Positions 1-10,989 of a DNA stretch of 64,000 nt are shown here, in pieces. A program made the translations under genes and the position numbers. The notes below the pieces were generated by a model, which made no database searches, was not told the DNA's origin, and worked only from the letters and a program-made list of their open reading frames with translations. Origin of the DNA: Ursus arctos (lineage: Eukaryota > Chordata > Mammalia > Carnivora > Ursidae); assembly GCF_023065955.2 (NCBI RefSeq), contig NW_026622997.1:19882001-19946000 (forward strand). Reading direction: 5' to 3'. The stretch's first letter is position 1, and every line of letters begins with the position of its first letter.

Positions 1-599
1 TCTGAAGGGTCGTCAGAAAGCGTGCTGACGGCCCCTCTGGAGGCGCACATATGTCTGAGCGCTGAACCAAGGGGACCAGTTAGAGAGATCAGAACTTCCT
101 CCCTCCTCTGCGGGGGTCAGGTCTCTCCATTGGCCGCTAGGGTGACGCTGGTGTCATGCTACCTCAGTTCAGAGCCAAACTCCTGTCTGCCAGTGATTCT
201 CCACCAAGGAGGGTGTTACCTTCCCAGGGACATTTGAAAAGGAACGGGGCGGGGGGCCGTTCTGGATCCTCACAATAACATGGGGACACGACTAGAATGG
301 AGCGGGCGGGGACAAACCAGGGTACTATTTGTACTGTAATGAACAAGAGAGTGCGTAGTTCGGCACAGTCCTGCCTTCTTCACGGTGAAACACTGGCAAT
401 GTAGACACCCTCGAGAACAGGCCGTAGAGTCCTAGGGTCTTTCTGTAGTTCATTCTTCTCTCTGCATGAAATACTTCATCAGGTTAGCAGGCATCGCCTG
501 TCAGGGTCTGACACCTGAGGATATCTACGACAGTCATACTGATAGCCAACACTAACGGAGCACTCAGCGCCTGCCAGGGGGAGTTCATCTAACACATAA
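1..599. other. Unique sequence, nothing recognised
   Basis: I see no repeat family, RNA gene or convincing coding frame here. The open frames on both strands are about 60-70 codons, low in complexity and resemble no protein I know. Confidence 0.5.
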
Positions 600-755
600 C
601 CAAATCTTCACAACAGCAAATTTGATAGATATTCTTTTTTAATTCCTAGATGAAGACACGCATTCAGAAAGGGAAAAAAGCAACTTACCAGTAAGTGCAG
701 GAGCCAACATGTGAACCCAGGTTCAAGTCCTTAGACTTGACCATTAAACAATGAT
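600..755 (-). repeat. MIR SINE fragment
   Basis: In reverse orientation this carries decayed MIR landmarks: a tract like ATGAAGACACGCATTCAGAAAG in place of GATGAGGAAACTGAGGCACAG, then AGTAAGTGCAGGAGCC and GTGAACCCAGGTTCAAG near the tRNA-related head. MIR is an ancient tRNA-derived SINE shared by all mammals. No function is implied. Confidence 0.6.
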
Positions 756-759
756 CCTG

Positions 760-1374
760 GTTTTCATGGTGGACAATAACCCCAAGCTTGCTCTGCACGG
801 GGAAGGGGGGCGGGGGCATGAAGATGCCGAGGAGCTGGGGCAGAGGTTTGACCATGGATGGAGTCCCCTAACCAAAGAACCTACAGCCCAGGTGAAAGGG
901 TGCCGTCAACTGCCATCACGGGGAGAATCCGTCAGCAGCAATGGCGTGCAACTCATTACGTGTGTTTCACTGACTTCTTGCCAAAGTCCCTGCTACCAAA
1001 GTACAGAACTTCCCTGAGAGCAATCCTTCCCATAAGAACACATGAAAGTCCTGGAAACAATGGAGGTTCCAGAAGTTTTTCCTTTGAGCAGCCCCAGGTC
1101 ACGTCTATTTCCATAAAACGCATGGACTCTCTCAAGACCCAAGTCCACAAGGAGGCAGACTTCTGAACTCCGGTGCAGGGAAACGCTGCTATTTCAAATT
1201 AAATGTATTAGATCAGGTCTCGTGTGTATCTTTCAGAGGAAGTCTGCCGTTGTTACCACTGGGAATTCTACCAGTGGCTTTTTATGGCCATTTCACGGAC
1301 CATACCAGAAAGCTGGCATGATTCAGTGGGACTAGGAAAAAATGAGACACCAGGTAGTTGAGTTCTTACCAAAG
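760..1374. other. Unique sequence with overlapping short open frames
   Basis: Two overlapping plus-strand frames (751-1017 and 858-1166) and one minus-strand frame (956-1150) are open. None resembles a known protein, and the overlap in different frames argues for chance. No splice or promoter signal stands out. Confidence 0.4.
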
Positions 1375-1605
1375 CTCGGTGGAATGCTGCATGACCTCAG
1401 GGAACCTGGTGTACAGTTCTCATGCCGTTGCTTCTTACTAAACTTTTCTAATCTAAGATAATCTGTATTCTGCAGCAGCTGTGGGCACCTCACAGGCTTG
1501 TCGTGAAGATAAAATGAAGTAACAAGACGACATAACAGAGTTTATGCAAGTAAACTCTGGTGGAGATACGACTGTAAGAGATATAATAACATCATCATCA
1601 TTTTT
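1375..1605 (+). repeat. MIR SINE
   Basis: This reads in MIR sense order: CATGACCTCAGGGAACCTGG (consensus TGTGACCTTGGGCAAG), a decayed CTCATCTGTAAAATGG core, then CACCTCACAGGCTTGTCGTGAAGAT and a 3' end rich in AT and ATC. A carnivore SINE lies immediately downstream. Confidence 0.65.
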
Positions 1606-1616
1606 TAAAAAACAGA

Positions 1617-1857
1617 GGGGCCCCCGGGTGGGTCAGTTAAGCATCTGACCCTTGACTTCATCTCAGGTCATGATCTTGGGGTCCTGGGATCGAGCCCCCG
1701 TTAGGCTCCCCGCTCTGTGAGGAATCTGCTTCCCCTCTCCCTCTGCCCTTCCCCCTGCTCGTCCTCTCTGTCTCTCTCTCTCTCAAATGAATAAACAAAA
1801 TCTTTAAAAATAAAATAAAATAAAATAAAATAAAATAAAATAAAATAAAATAAAAAA
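1617..1857 (+). repeat. Carnivore SINE (SINEC, tRNA-Lys derived)
   Basis: The head is GGGTGGGTCAGTTAAGCATCTGA. It is followed by the TCATGATCTTGGGGTCCTGGGATCGAG-type box-B region, a CT-rich middle and an AATAAA-like tail. The tail has expanded to a (TAAAA)n array of about 10 units at 1806-1855. Similar A-rich sequence (AAAAAACAGAG and AAAAAACAAAG) flanks it and may be the target duplication. Confidence 0.93.
1806..1855 (+). repeat. (TAAAA)n pentanucleotide microsatellite
   Basis: About ten uninterrupted five-base units form the tail of the SINE. This is a typical site for length polymorphism. Confidence 0.95.
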
Positions 1858-1859
1858 CA

Positions 1860-2654
1860 AAGAAGACAAGGGAGTTTCCACTCTACCTGGTTTGCCCTGC
1901 CCACCTGAACAATGCTACCTTCATTTGCCCAATGACCACTCACCACCCTTCTCTTTTCCCGAGCCCAACGTGCCTCCATTCAAAAGGTGTTAGAATCCCT
2001 CAGTAGAACTCTACAGAACATTCCCACATAGGCATACAAGCCAGAAGCTACCCCGAGAGCAGCTCGACGGGGCAGGTGCTGCGTGTTGCATTAACTACAG
2101 ACCCACTTCCTAGTTTCATCTGGGTTCCTTCCGTCTTGAGAGCCCTTAATTTTGTTGTCCTCCTCTAGGCTGTAAAACTACGACTGAATGAAGGGGAGGC
2201 AGTCACCTTGGTTTCTCAGCTTGCTGGTCATCCTTTCACTACGAGAACTACCCAGCAGATGATAAGATAGCACGTGACACACCATCTGTTCATTTTCCTT
2301 CTGGAGAAAAGAGAAACCGCAGCCAAGAGGAGAGGGTCAATGGGACACACTGAGCAACCATGCACGAGTCCCATGACTACATGGGCACTGCACTTGCTTG
2401 ATTCCAAACGCATGGGACCACCCCACGGGGCTACAGGTTGGTGGCATGTTCCTTGTGCCACAACCAACTGCATGAAAGGAGGTGCCCCCTGGCAATAAGG
2501 CCACTGACCCAGGACCAGCACCAAAGAGTCCCGCATGCATTCATTCCTCGTCAACCTGCTCACCGGCTCACTGCGCTGAGCGGCGTTCCTGCTACTCCTT
2601 TGTCAAACGAGGACTTCCTTGCTGCAAGAAATGCAGAGACTGCTAATTTCCCAA
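1860..2654. other. Unique sequence with short open frames
   Basis: A minus-strand frame of 111 codons (2228-2563) and plus-strand frames of 74 and 97 codons overlap one another. I recognise none of them, and no other feature is supported. Confidence 0.4.
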
Positions 2655-2760
2655 TCCTTATTTTACAGAGGAGGAAAGGGAGGCTTGCTCAAGGTGATGT
2701 AACAAAGCAGAGGTGTCCTGTCTGGCTCTAAAGCTTCCCAGGCTTTAACCTCGCCACTGG
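2655..2760 (-). repeat. MIR SINE core fragment
   Basis: ATTTTACAGAGGAGGAAAG followed by GGCTTGCTCAAGGTGATGTAAC is the reverse complement of the MIR core around CTCATCTGTAAAATGG and TGTGACCTTGGGCAAG. Confidence 0.65.
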
Positions 2761-2876
2761 TCCTAACCCACAGAATCCAGGGCGCCCTCACGATGGTCCT
2801 CTCATTAGGAGATCCTTGACCCATAATCCCCAGCTCTTGTTTCACTTATCAAGAACTTCTGGCAATGTAATTCCTT

Positions 2877-3031
2877 TTTTTAAAAAAATAGATTTTATTT
2901 ATTTGAGAGAGAGAGAGGACACGAGCATGGGGGAAGGGTAGAGGGAGAAGCAGACTCCCCACCAAGCAGGGAGCCTGATGCGGGACTCGATCCCAGGCAG
3001 ACGTTTGACCCACTGAGCCACTCAAGCGCCC
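2877..3031 (-). repeat. Carnivore SINE (SINEC), internally shortened
   Basis: The minus-strand copy begins with the reverse-complement tail (AGATTTTATTTATTTGAGAGAG) and ends with the head (GAGCCACTCAAGCGCCCG). The region between the pyrimidine tract and box B is shorter than in neighbouring copies. Direct repeats GTAATTCCTT (2867-2876) and GTAAATCCTT (3032-3041) flank it, matching 9 of 10. Confidence 0.92.
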
Positions 3032-3034
3032 GTA

Positions 3035-3432
3035 AATCCTTATTTCTGAACTCCGGTGTTCTCATTACCATAGCTTCAGGATCTGCTGCCCTATCGCCTT
3101 CCTGACTAATCTCTATTACCCTCCATGGCCCAGATCTTGGACTCCACTGGGACCACTGTATGCATGCACACATACGTTTTGGGGGGTACAATTCTTTGTA
3201 CGGTATGTATGCAAGTAACTCTCTGTCATGGATGAATCTGTTTTTAGATGCCTGATTTTACACTGTATCCCTAGCTACCCACCTCTGCAATAAATGAACC
3301 CCGGCCTTGCTCCCTAGTTCAGATCCCCGGCTGTTAGAAAGTTTGGGTGTACGTCAGCTTCTGTGTTTGTTTTTAGTTTGGCTTCTCACTTCTACTTACA
3401 CCCTGACTATCTGTGGCAGTGGCAGTCATCCC
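3035..3432. other. Unique sequence, nothing recognised
   Basis: This short interval lies between a SINE and an L1 end. It contains no repeat or coding signal I can name. Confidence 0.4.
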
Positions 3433-3765
3433 TTCTTTTTTAAATTTTTAATTCCAGTATAATTAACAAACAGCGTTATACTAGTTTCAGGTGTACAATA
3501 TAGTGATTCAACACTTCTCTATGTTACTCAGTGCTCATCATGACGAGTGGACTCTTGACACCCTTCCCCTAGTTCATCCATCAGTTTGTTCTCTACAGTT
3601 AAGAGTCTGGTTTTTGGTCTGTGTCGTTTTAATTTTGTTTTGTTTCTTCAATTCCACATATGAGTGAAATCATATGATATTTGTCTTTCTCTGACTGACT
3701 TATTTCACTTAGCATAATACTCGCTAGCTCCATCCATGTTGTTGCAAATGGCGGCAGTAATCCAT
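3433..3765 (-). mobile_element. LINE-1 3' end (5'-truncated)
   Basis: Reverse-complemented, this reads as a carnivore L1 3' end. It starts at GCCATTTGCAACAACATGGATGG-like sequence, passes AAGTCAGTCAGAGAAAGACAAATATCATATGATTTCACTCATATG-like sequence, and ends in the 3' UTR with TATACTGGAATTAAAAATTT. It contains only the last ORF2 codons and 3' UTR, so it is dead. It shares these blocks with the plus-strand L1 near 10 kb. Confidence 0.88.
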
Positions 3766-3799
3766 TCTTGGAAAGCAAGACAACAGACTCAGGGTGTCA

Positions 3800-3825
3800 A
3801 ACACACACACACACACACACACACA
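3800..3825. repeat. (CA)n microsatellite
   Basis: About 13 uninterrupted CA units. Confidence 0.97.
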
Positions 3826-3844
3826 GCACCAAAGGTCATACAGT

Positions 3845-4060
3845 AGAACACACACTAGACAAGAGGCTGGAAGGGTGGGTTCTCATCCTGGTTCCACTTG
3901 GTAGCAGCACCTCAGAAGTAAAATGGTGCCAATAACACATGTCCTGTCATCTGCCTCCCAGGAACATTGTGAAGAATGTAACATGATTGCTATGAAGGTC
4001 TTCTGCAAACAAGAGAACACTACTGAGATTAAAACTATTATAGCTACGGATTCTAAAAGA
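3845..4060 (+). repeat. MIR SINE, diverged
   Basis: TTCTCATCCTGGTTCCACTTG, CACCTCAGAAGTAAAATGGTG and AGGAACATTGTGAAGAATGTAA match, in order, the MIR head, core and 3' half in sense orientation. The 105-codon frame that opens inside it is chance. Confidence 0.55.
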
Positions 4061-5308
4061 CTTTTCTTTGAATGGCTGAAAATGCAACAACAGCATAATC
4101 TTCCCCATCAAGACCGGGCTCTGTTCAATCAGAGGTTCATAGGCATGGCTGCCCATCAGAATCCACCATCATGCATTGTAGTAAACATACGTTCTCAGAC
4201 ATCTTTAATCAATCTATGGAACTTGAAGTCTCTGCGTTGATGTAAAGGAAATGGTATTAAAAAGAGTTCCCCAAAGAATGCTGGTCACTGAGGCTTAAGA
4301 TCCACTTTTTAAAAATAATGTGTTTCTCTGTGACTGAAGGAACTGAAGTATGATTCATGAATTTGTTATCTGTTCCTTCCTGCAGAGGATATCAGCTTAA
4401 GTGTAGCTTTTCTAACTGGTACTCTGGAGTCTAACTGAGTCTATATCTCTGGATAGAGTTTTCTGGAAGGCACTAGAAGGTTCTGGAAAAGCAGTGTCTC
4501 CCATGAATCTGTATGTAAGGAATGCGTGCATGGCAGGGGCTGACTACAGGGCTTTACTGCCGCCTCCATGCCTCTCCCCTCATAGTTCTTCTCTGCTCTC
4601 AAGTCCCAGCAGCTCAGAGTGGAGAAGTCAGCGCCTTTCTCCCGTGCCTGATGTTTACTCCAGGCCTCTGGTGGCTTAGTGTCTCCTCCACCCAGCAGTC
4701 TGGGGACTGAGTACTAGCTAGAGTGGAAACCCTGCAGCCGGTTACCAGGTTCACTGATCCCTGCAGAATGACTTTAGCGAGAGGGACTGGGAAGGGGGAA
4801 AAGCAGAGTTCGGTAGCGGGAAACTCGGATCCCCCACAGAAAACATGGAATCATGGTGTTGATCAAGAACATGCCAGAAAGTTCACCTGTCTGCTTGGCA
4901 GTAGAAATGACAGTCACTGGCACTCATCAATAAATAACCTTGTCACTGCCTTCTTTTCAGATGGCTGCTGTCAGGCTATTCAGTTTGGGAGAAATCCCAA
5001 TCTTACCAGCAGACATGTGACATGTGGGGAGGGCTGCAAAGAGGAAAGACAGAACTCAGTCTCCCCAGCTGATACCCAACGACGTGGGACATGGAACCAG
5101 GCTAGTCTTAAAAGTCAGCTAGACCTGAGTGACCTCCTAGCAGCTGCAAACCGGAAAACTGCCAGTCATAAATTAAGTGTTCCTAAAATGGCCTGACTTC
5201 CTCCCTCCCCTTCAGATGCCTGAAGCTCTATTCATGGTCAATTTATGCTTACTGATTTGCTAGACGTTTTCCCTCAACCTGTTCTTTATCTCTAAAATCA
5301 CCAGTCGT
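4061..5308. other. Unique sequence containing an unexplained 157-codon open frame
   Basis: The plus-strand frame 4723-5196 (157 codons from ATG) does not overlap any repeat I can name. The product is hydrophilic, with no signal peptide, membrane segment or familiar motif. It might be a lineage-specific transcript or chance. Nothing else is visible in the interval. Confidence 0.3.
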
Positions 5309-5496
5309 GGTTCTCAAAGTGTGGTCCTCAGAGCCAAGAGTGTCAGGATCACATGAAAACTCGTTAGAAATGCAAATTTTCAGGCCTTGCTTCAGACCTA
5401 TTGAATCGGAAACTCAGGGGTGGGGTCCGGCAGTCTGTGTTTTGACAAGCCCTCGGGGCGATGCTGATAGGCTCAAAATTTGAGAGCCGTTATCCT
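5309..5496 (+). repeat. MER20-type hAT-Charlie non-autonomous DNA transposon
   Basis: The left end is TGGTTCTCAAAGTGTGGTCC and the right end GAGAGCCGTTA-like. Internal blocks are CTCGTTAGAAATGCAAATTTTC, GACCTATTGAATCGGAAACTC and CTGTGTTTTGACAAGCCCTC, in the order expected for MER20. It is close to full length at about 190 bases. Related families share these blocks, so the exact family name is less sure than the class. Confidence 0.75.
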
Positions 5497-5499
5497 AGG

Positions 5500-7554
5500 A
5501 AATCACATGGCTCCCCTTAATCACGTAACACACCCAAAGGAAATAAGAACTCTTTTTTTTTTTTCAAGCATCTTCAAAATCTTAAAACATTTTTCCGAGT
5601 GAATTCATAAGCAAAACACAGTAACAGACTGACATTTTTGCTTGATGAAGACTAATTTTTTAGAACTACTAAAATATCACATATCTCCCCAATACAAAAA
5701 CAGCATATGACTTACAAATTATTAAATAGGAGAATTATGGTGAAGATGTTCTATTTTACAATGTGTGACTCTACCGCCACGTTACCTGCCTACAGAAAAC
5801 GTCTACCAAATAAATTCATGGTAGATACCAGTGCATGAGCCCGGCGTGCACTTATGGCATTAATGTTGTAAGACCCGCTCAGGAAAACAAGATGCAATGC
5901 TTGGCTTGCATATGTGACTGAATTGAAAATAAATAAATAAATAAATAAATAAATAAACAAACAAACAAACATCTACAATACAGTACTATACATTTTCAAT
6001 ATCGATTTTATCTAACATGGGACCATCACTTTCCAATCACCCAACTCCCACCCTCTCAACCTACACTTGGCCCAAATCTCATGGGTCTATAAATTTCTTT
6101 GATCTTCTTACACACTCCAGCCTCAAGATAATCCAATGCCTGAAACACATCTAGGAGTAAGTTAATAACTCAGTATCTGAAACCTTGGTTTCATTGGCTT
6201 TTAGACCTTATGATGGTTTTGATCACAAAGGCTGCCTTTATATTTTTTCCCTCTGTTTCCAGCTAGGCTTCTCAAATTCTCCACAGTCACAGTGTGGCTG
6301 GTCAGACATGAGGGAGCTATTGTATCACCTTCTGGTTGTGGAAAAGTGCAGGTCCTCTGTAGGTCCCTTTCCCAAGCGTGTCCATTAGGAATGGGCTAAA
6401 ATTTTAGTCCTTTGTTCCCCCAAAGCCACTTCCTTCTGGATCTGTCAGGATAGCTAAAACCAACAACAGCAATAACAAGAAGCACTTTTCCTTCTTTGGG
6501 AATATTTTCTAGATTCTTGTCTTAAGGACCAATAAAGAGAATAAGAGCTCCTATAAAATTCATTTCTCTTTAAGTCTTCACATCTTTCAAATAATTAAAA
6601 AGTTGAAACTATTTCAGATACTAACCTTAATAACTAGATCCATAAACCACACTCATAAACCAATACTTGTTTTGTTAGCCAAAGGGAAATTCAGTAGAAA
6701 ACGTGGGGCCAGGAACAGACAGCTCATCCAAAATCCACAGAAATTAAAATCCATTTATGGCTGCACTTTCCATGCTGGTTTTCCAGGATGGTCCTGGACT
6801 TGCTGATTCATGGTACAATTCCGTGCTTTTGCCTAGTGGCCAACGAGAAACCAGCTTATACTAGCCGGCGAGAGCGGACTTAAATTTTCGAGCCTTACGT
6901 TCAACACAACCATTATTAAAAATTAAATCATACAAACTTACAGTTAAACAAGTTATAGTAAAAAGTCATCACTCCCTAATTATTTTGCTCTATTTTGCTA
7001 TTATCTCTTCGGTCGAGATGAATTCCACCAACTTGTGCAGTGGAAATACTATATAAAAGTGAGCTACTATTGTCCTTTGCAACCTCACATTCGATCATGT
7101 CATGTGGGCAGTGTTGAAAATGGTCACCACGGGAGTATTTACATCATGGAAATCAGCTACAGATCAGAACCCCTAACATCCCCTCACCAGTATCAGCACA
7201 CTGGCATGCATTCCAACTTTCTCTTAAGGGGACTAGAACTTTCTCTCCCCAAGGCCAGGACTAGCATTCTGGACAGCCCGGCAGCAGGACCCATGACCTT
7301 TCCATCACTACCACGTACAGCACAGACCACCCCACCACATGCCCCAAGTCAGTACTGGCCTGGAGTTTCCAATTAATCTACCAATGATTTACTATTTCCA
7401 TTATCTGGTACTGCAATCGGTCTGACTCAGAAATGGAATTATGTATGCATCAGCTAGAACTCACACAAGAATAATATCTGCAAGAAAAAATGCCACTTGA
7501 CATCTGCGTAATCCTTCATAATGTTCTCATAATCAGATGGATTATCTTATTGAG
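5500..7554. other. Mostly unique AT-rich sequence
   Basis: Apart from the tetranucleotide array at about 5.93 kb, I see no repeat family. The longest frame (113 codons, 7035-7376) is unrecognised. Confidence 0.4.
5928..5971. repeat. (AAAT)n/(AAAC)n compound microsatellite
   Basis: About seven AAAT units run directly into four AAAC units. Confidence 0.95.
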
Positions 7555-7720
7555 TCCGTATAACCACTACTGTGTTGTTTCGTTATCCCCATGTACCAGA
7601 TGAGGAATGTGGGGTTAGGTGACCTGTTCAAGGTCACTCACCCAATAAGGTGCTCAGCTGGGACTCAACACCCAGAAACCCAAGTCCAGCGTTCATTAGA
7701 CTCCACCACAGTTTACTGCT
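7555..7720 (-). repeat. MIR SINE
   Basis: In reverse orientation the core is clear: CCAGATGAGGAATGTGGGG, GGTGACCTGTTCAAGGTCACTCA and CTGGGACTCAACACCCAG, which correspond to the MIR core, box-B side and head. Confidence 0.75.
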
Positions 7721-9155
7721 TTTATGCTGATCTGTTTTTAAAATGAGAATTTTTCAAAAAATCAACATCTGAGTTCACTTTTTTTCCTCCTTCCTTGGGT
7801 TAGCAAGGCGACCAACAACAACGCGCCCATGTCTACATTTACAGGTAAAAGTTCCCCACAGCCCTGCTCCCTTCTTGCCCACACACAGAAACCACGTCTA
7901 CACTGCTGCAATGTCCTGGACAAATCAGATCCAAACACACTTTGGTTTGAATTCCTAAAGATGTTGGAGGCATGTGGGGAGAATTAGGAAATGTTCTATA
8001 CTTTGAACCTAAATTATTCAGATTCAGGGGAAGGTCTGTAGTACCCAATTTAAATTGAATTAGAACAGTCAATAAGGAAGCCAGGTTCTTAGGTTCAGTG
8101 GTGAAAACAGATAGGGGTGTGTGTGTGTGTGAGTGTGTGTGTGTGTGTGTGTGTAGTTTGTCTTCCCAGCACTAGGAAGCTATACAGCAAAAAAGAAAAA
8201 AAATGCTGCCCTTTATCAGATATGTACACATTTTGTCCTTGCAATATGTCTAAAATGATTTTATGACTAAATCCTGGGAAAAATGTGAAGAATGCTTGGC
8301 TAGATACATGCTTTTCCAGTAAAAACACAACATTGCTTATTAACTGTAGCACTTGGAGGCGGCTTTTCGACATGATGTACATTTTTGTTTTAGCTTGAGA
8401 CAAAATCCTGTTTGGATCTAAGTTTTCTTTGGCTTTCAGAGAAAGTTTAACTGATTGCGTGGTGGGGGCCTTCGGGCCTTCAGTGCAAGTTCACCAGCAG
8501 AGGACAGATGAAGTGTGAGTCCATTAAAATGCCTCAGTCCCAAGACTCAAGCCAGGGTGAAAACCTTGAGATGTTTTCTCAACACATTAAACAGACATAA
8601 CTGTTAACAACGGCAAAAAGCAAACCCATCCGTCCCCCTTGTCAGGATTTTTGAGATTGTCGATTGACTGACCTTGTAGCTGGAAGGCCTTTCAGAGGCC
8701 GTGTAAGCAAAGTTAAATGTGGCAGCGGATGGAAACAAAGAAATTCTTAGAGGTCATTGGTGAATTACTAATACTGGGATCCTGAGAATAGATTATGGGG
8801 TTTCCAGTTTATCTCACAATTTTGGTGGGTGTGTGGTGATGACTTAAAATGATGTTAGGTTACTTAGCCAACATTTTCCTGGAAAGAAATTTCCCTACTG
8901 TTCTACCAAAGCTGTAAGTAAATGGGGGCCGAGGTGCTGGTCTGTGCTGAGGACACTTACAGTAATTCAGGCTGTCAAATTGAAAGCAAACACTTTCTCA
9001 GCATTTTTCTAAAGACTGAAACAGTGAAAAGTGTGCTGCCTTCTAAGTATATCAGGGTTAAGTCATTTGTCTGCCTCATGGCTCCAGAAGACAGGAGGCA
9101 GACGTGTATGGCAGGGGTGGGGAGTGGGGAATCATATAATTCTCCCTCTAACCCA
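7721..9155. other. Unique sequence with a GT microsatellite
   Basis: No coding or RNA gene is supported. The 102-codon minus-strand frame at 8095-8403 includes the translated GT tract. Confidence 0.4.
8117..8154. repeat. (GT)n microsatellite with one GA interruption
   Basis: About 19 dinucleotide units with a single GA break. Confidence 0.97.
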
Positions 9156-9156
9156 C

Positions 9157-9355
9157 TGGCTCTCAACCAGGGGCAGTGTTGTATCCCCCAGGGACACTTG
9201 ACGATGTCTACAGACATTTTTGGTTGTCACAAATGAAAGGGGGCACCTTATCAGCATCCAGCGGATAGGGGCCGGGGACGCTGCCTATTTTCCTCCCCCG
9301 CTGCCCACCCCACAAAGACTTACTGGTCCCAATGTCGGTAGTGGTGGTGTTGAGA
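9157..9355 (+). repeat. Ancient hAT-type non-autonomous element, 5' portion (split by L1)
   Basis: GGCTCTCAACCAGGGGCAG, GGGACACTTGACGATGTC and ACATTTTTGGTTGTCAC are landmarks of a high-copy mammalian DNA-transposon family that I recognise but cannot name with certainty. The expected right end (a GAGGTTGAGAAACCCTG-like inverted terminus) is interrupted at about 9355 by an L1. It resumes after 10225. Confidence 0.6.
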
Positions 9356-9785
9356 CATTTGTCCAAAGAAGACATACAGGTGGCCAACAGACACATGAAA
9401 AGATACTCGACATCACTGATCATCAGGGAAATGCAAATCAAAATCACAAGGAGATACCACCTCACACCTGTCAGAATGGCTAAAATTAACAACACGAGAA
9501 ACAACAGGTGTTGGCGAGGATGCGGAGAAAAAGGAACTCTCGTGTACTGTTGATGGCGGAAACGCAAACTGATGCAGTCATTGTGGAAAACAGAGTGAAG
9601 GTTCCTCAAAAAAACTACAAATAGAAATATCATCCGATCCAGTAATTCGACTACTGAATATTTATCCAAAGAATACAAAAAACACTAATTTGAAAAGATA
9701 TACACACCCCTACGTTTATTGCAGCATTATTTGCAATAGTCAAACTATGGAAGCAGCCCAAGTGTCCACTTGGATAAGGAAGAAG

Positions 9786-9834
<49 letters not shown>

Positions 9835-10225
9835 GGACTATTACTCAGCCATAAAAAGAATGACATCTTGCTATTTGCAACAACATGGATGGATCCAGAA
9901 GGTATAATCCTAAGTGAAATAAGTCAGAGAATGACAAATACCTTATGATTTCACTCATATGTGGAACTGAAGAATTAAAACAAATGAACAAAGAAAAAAA
10001 GAGACAAACAAACAAAAACCCTGGACTCTTAATTATAGAGAACAAACTGGTGGCTGCCAGAGGGGAGGTGGATGGGGGGATGGGTGAAACAGGTGGAGGG
10101 GATTAAGGAGGGCACTTGTCATGATGAGCACTGAGTCACGTACAGAACTGTGGAACTGCTATGTTGTACACCTGAATCTATTATAATACGGTATGTTAAC
10201 TATACTGGAATTAAAATTTTAAAAA
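9356..10225 (+). mobile_element. LINE-1, 5'-truncated (end of ORF2 plus 3' UTR)
   Basis: The reading frame starting around 9360 gives the C-terminal part of L1 ORF2 (for example [16 protein letters not shown], then [13 protein letters not shown] and [12 protein letters not shown]). It is closed by a stop at about 9551, at a position that encodes tryptophan in intact copies. The later part (ATGGACTATTACTCAGCCAT, then ATTTCACTCATATGTGGAAC) runs into a 3' UTR ending TATACTGGAATTAAAATTTT. A CA array replaces the usual TA tract. Target duplications lie at 9339-9355 and 10226-10242. The copy is dead. Confidence 0.93.
9787..9831. repeat. (CA)n microsatellite inside L1
   Basis: About 22 CA units lie in the L1 3' region, just before the block encoding the last ORF2 residues. 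Confidence 0.96.
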
Positions 10226-10258
10226 TAGTGCTGGTGGTGAGATTCCCTGCTCTAATGA
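10226..10258 (+). repeat. Right end of the hAT-type element split by L1
   Basis: TAGTGCTGGTGGTGAGA repeats the sequence just before the L1 and continues into TTCCCTGCTC, as expected for the missing terminus of the element at 9157. Confidence 0.55.
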
Positions 10259-10369
10259 TCCACTGCGACAGAATTTTCCACTGACATTCTCACTGGTTCC
10301 CAGGTTCCTGGGCTCCCTCAATACCTTTCTTCTCTTCTGTGACCTGAACACTCACCTCCCATAATGTGG

Positions 10370-10490
10370 CCCACAGGCCAGCCACAGCAGCAGCAGACAA
10401 CTTGCTAGGGGTGCAGAACCCCAGGGCCCAGCCAGGCTAACCACAAGGCCAGGTGACTCATCTAACTTTAAAGTTTGAGAAGCACTGAGT
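10370..10490 (-). repeat. MER5A-like hAT-Charlie fragment
   Basis: GCAGCAGCAGACAACTTGCTA, GGTGCAGAACCCCAGGGCCC and a right end ACTTTAAAGTTTGAGAAGCACTG match the MER5A blocks in reverse orientation. The terminus CAGTGCTTCTCAAACTTTAA reads on the minus strand. Confidence 0.55.
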
Positions 10491-10804
10491 AAGCTTCTCC
10501 TTCACCTGTCCTTCAGTCCTTCCCCATTTGTCTGTTTGTCCTCCATTTATCCAGTTTTTCCTTCTCTTGCTCATGCAGCATCGACTTCTTCCACTCGCTC
10601 CCTGGTTAAGCACCTGCAGTAAAAAAGCAGCTCTCCCCCACTTCAACTTCTTCTCGAGCATTCCCTCTGGCACAGGCTCCAGTCTGGGCTCGCTGCAGAG
10701 ACCACTGTCCGTCCGACAGCCCTGGTAGGCAGGGGAAGCTCCTACCTTAAAGCCCCGTGCAGGGCTCCGCCACTTCTTCTACCCTCGTTCAAAAATCCCT
10801 TCTC

Positions 10805-10980
10805 GGGGCTCCTGGGTGGCTCATTCGGTGAAACGTCCAACTCTTGATTTCAGCTCAGGTCATGATCTCAGGGTTGTGAGATTGAGCCCCAGGTCAGGCT
10901 CTGCACTGGACACGGAGCCTACCTGTAACTCTCCTTCTCCCTCTGCTGCCCCCCAAGGAAAACAAAACAAAAGACAACAA
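10805..10980 (+). repeat. Carnivore SINE (SINEC), older type
   Basis: The head is GGGCTCCTGGGTGGCTCATTC. It is followed by CTCTTGATTTCAGCTCAGGTC, GGTTGTGAGATTGAGCCCC and a degraded CT-rich part with an A-rich tail. The internal box belongs to the older GACTCTTGAT subtype. Confidence 0.92.
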
Positions 10981-10989
10981 AAAAGCCTT

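Noticed and set aside
3413..3430. GCAGTGGCAGTC resembling the start of U4 snRNA
   Set aside because: Only about 11 bases match and there is no target duplication, which is within chance.
9332..9553. 73-codon frame resembling a protein
   Set aside because: This is a remnant of L1 ORF2 and ends at a mutation-made stop. It is recorded under the L1.
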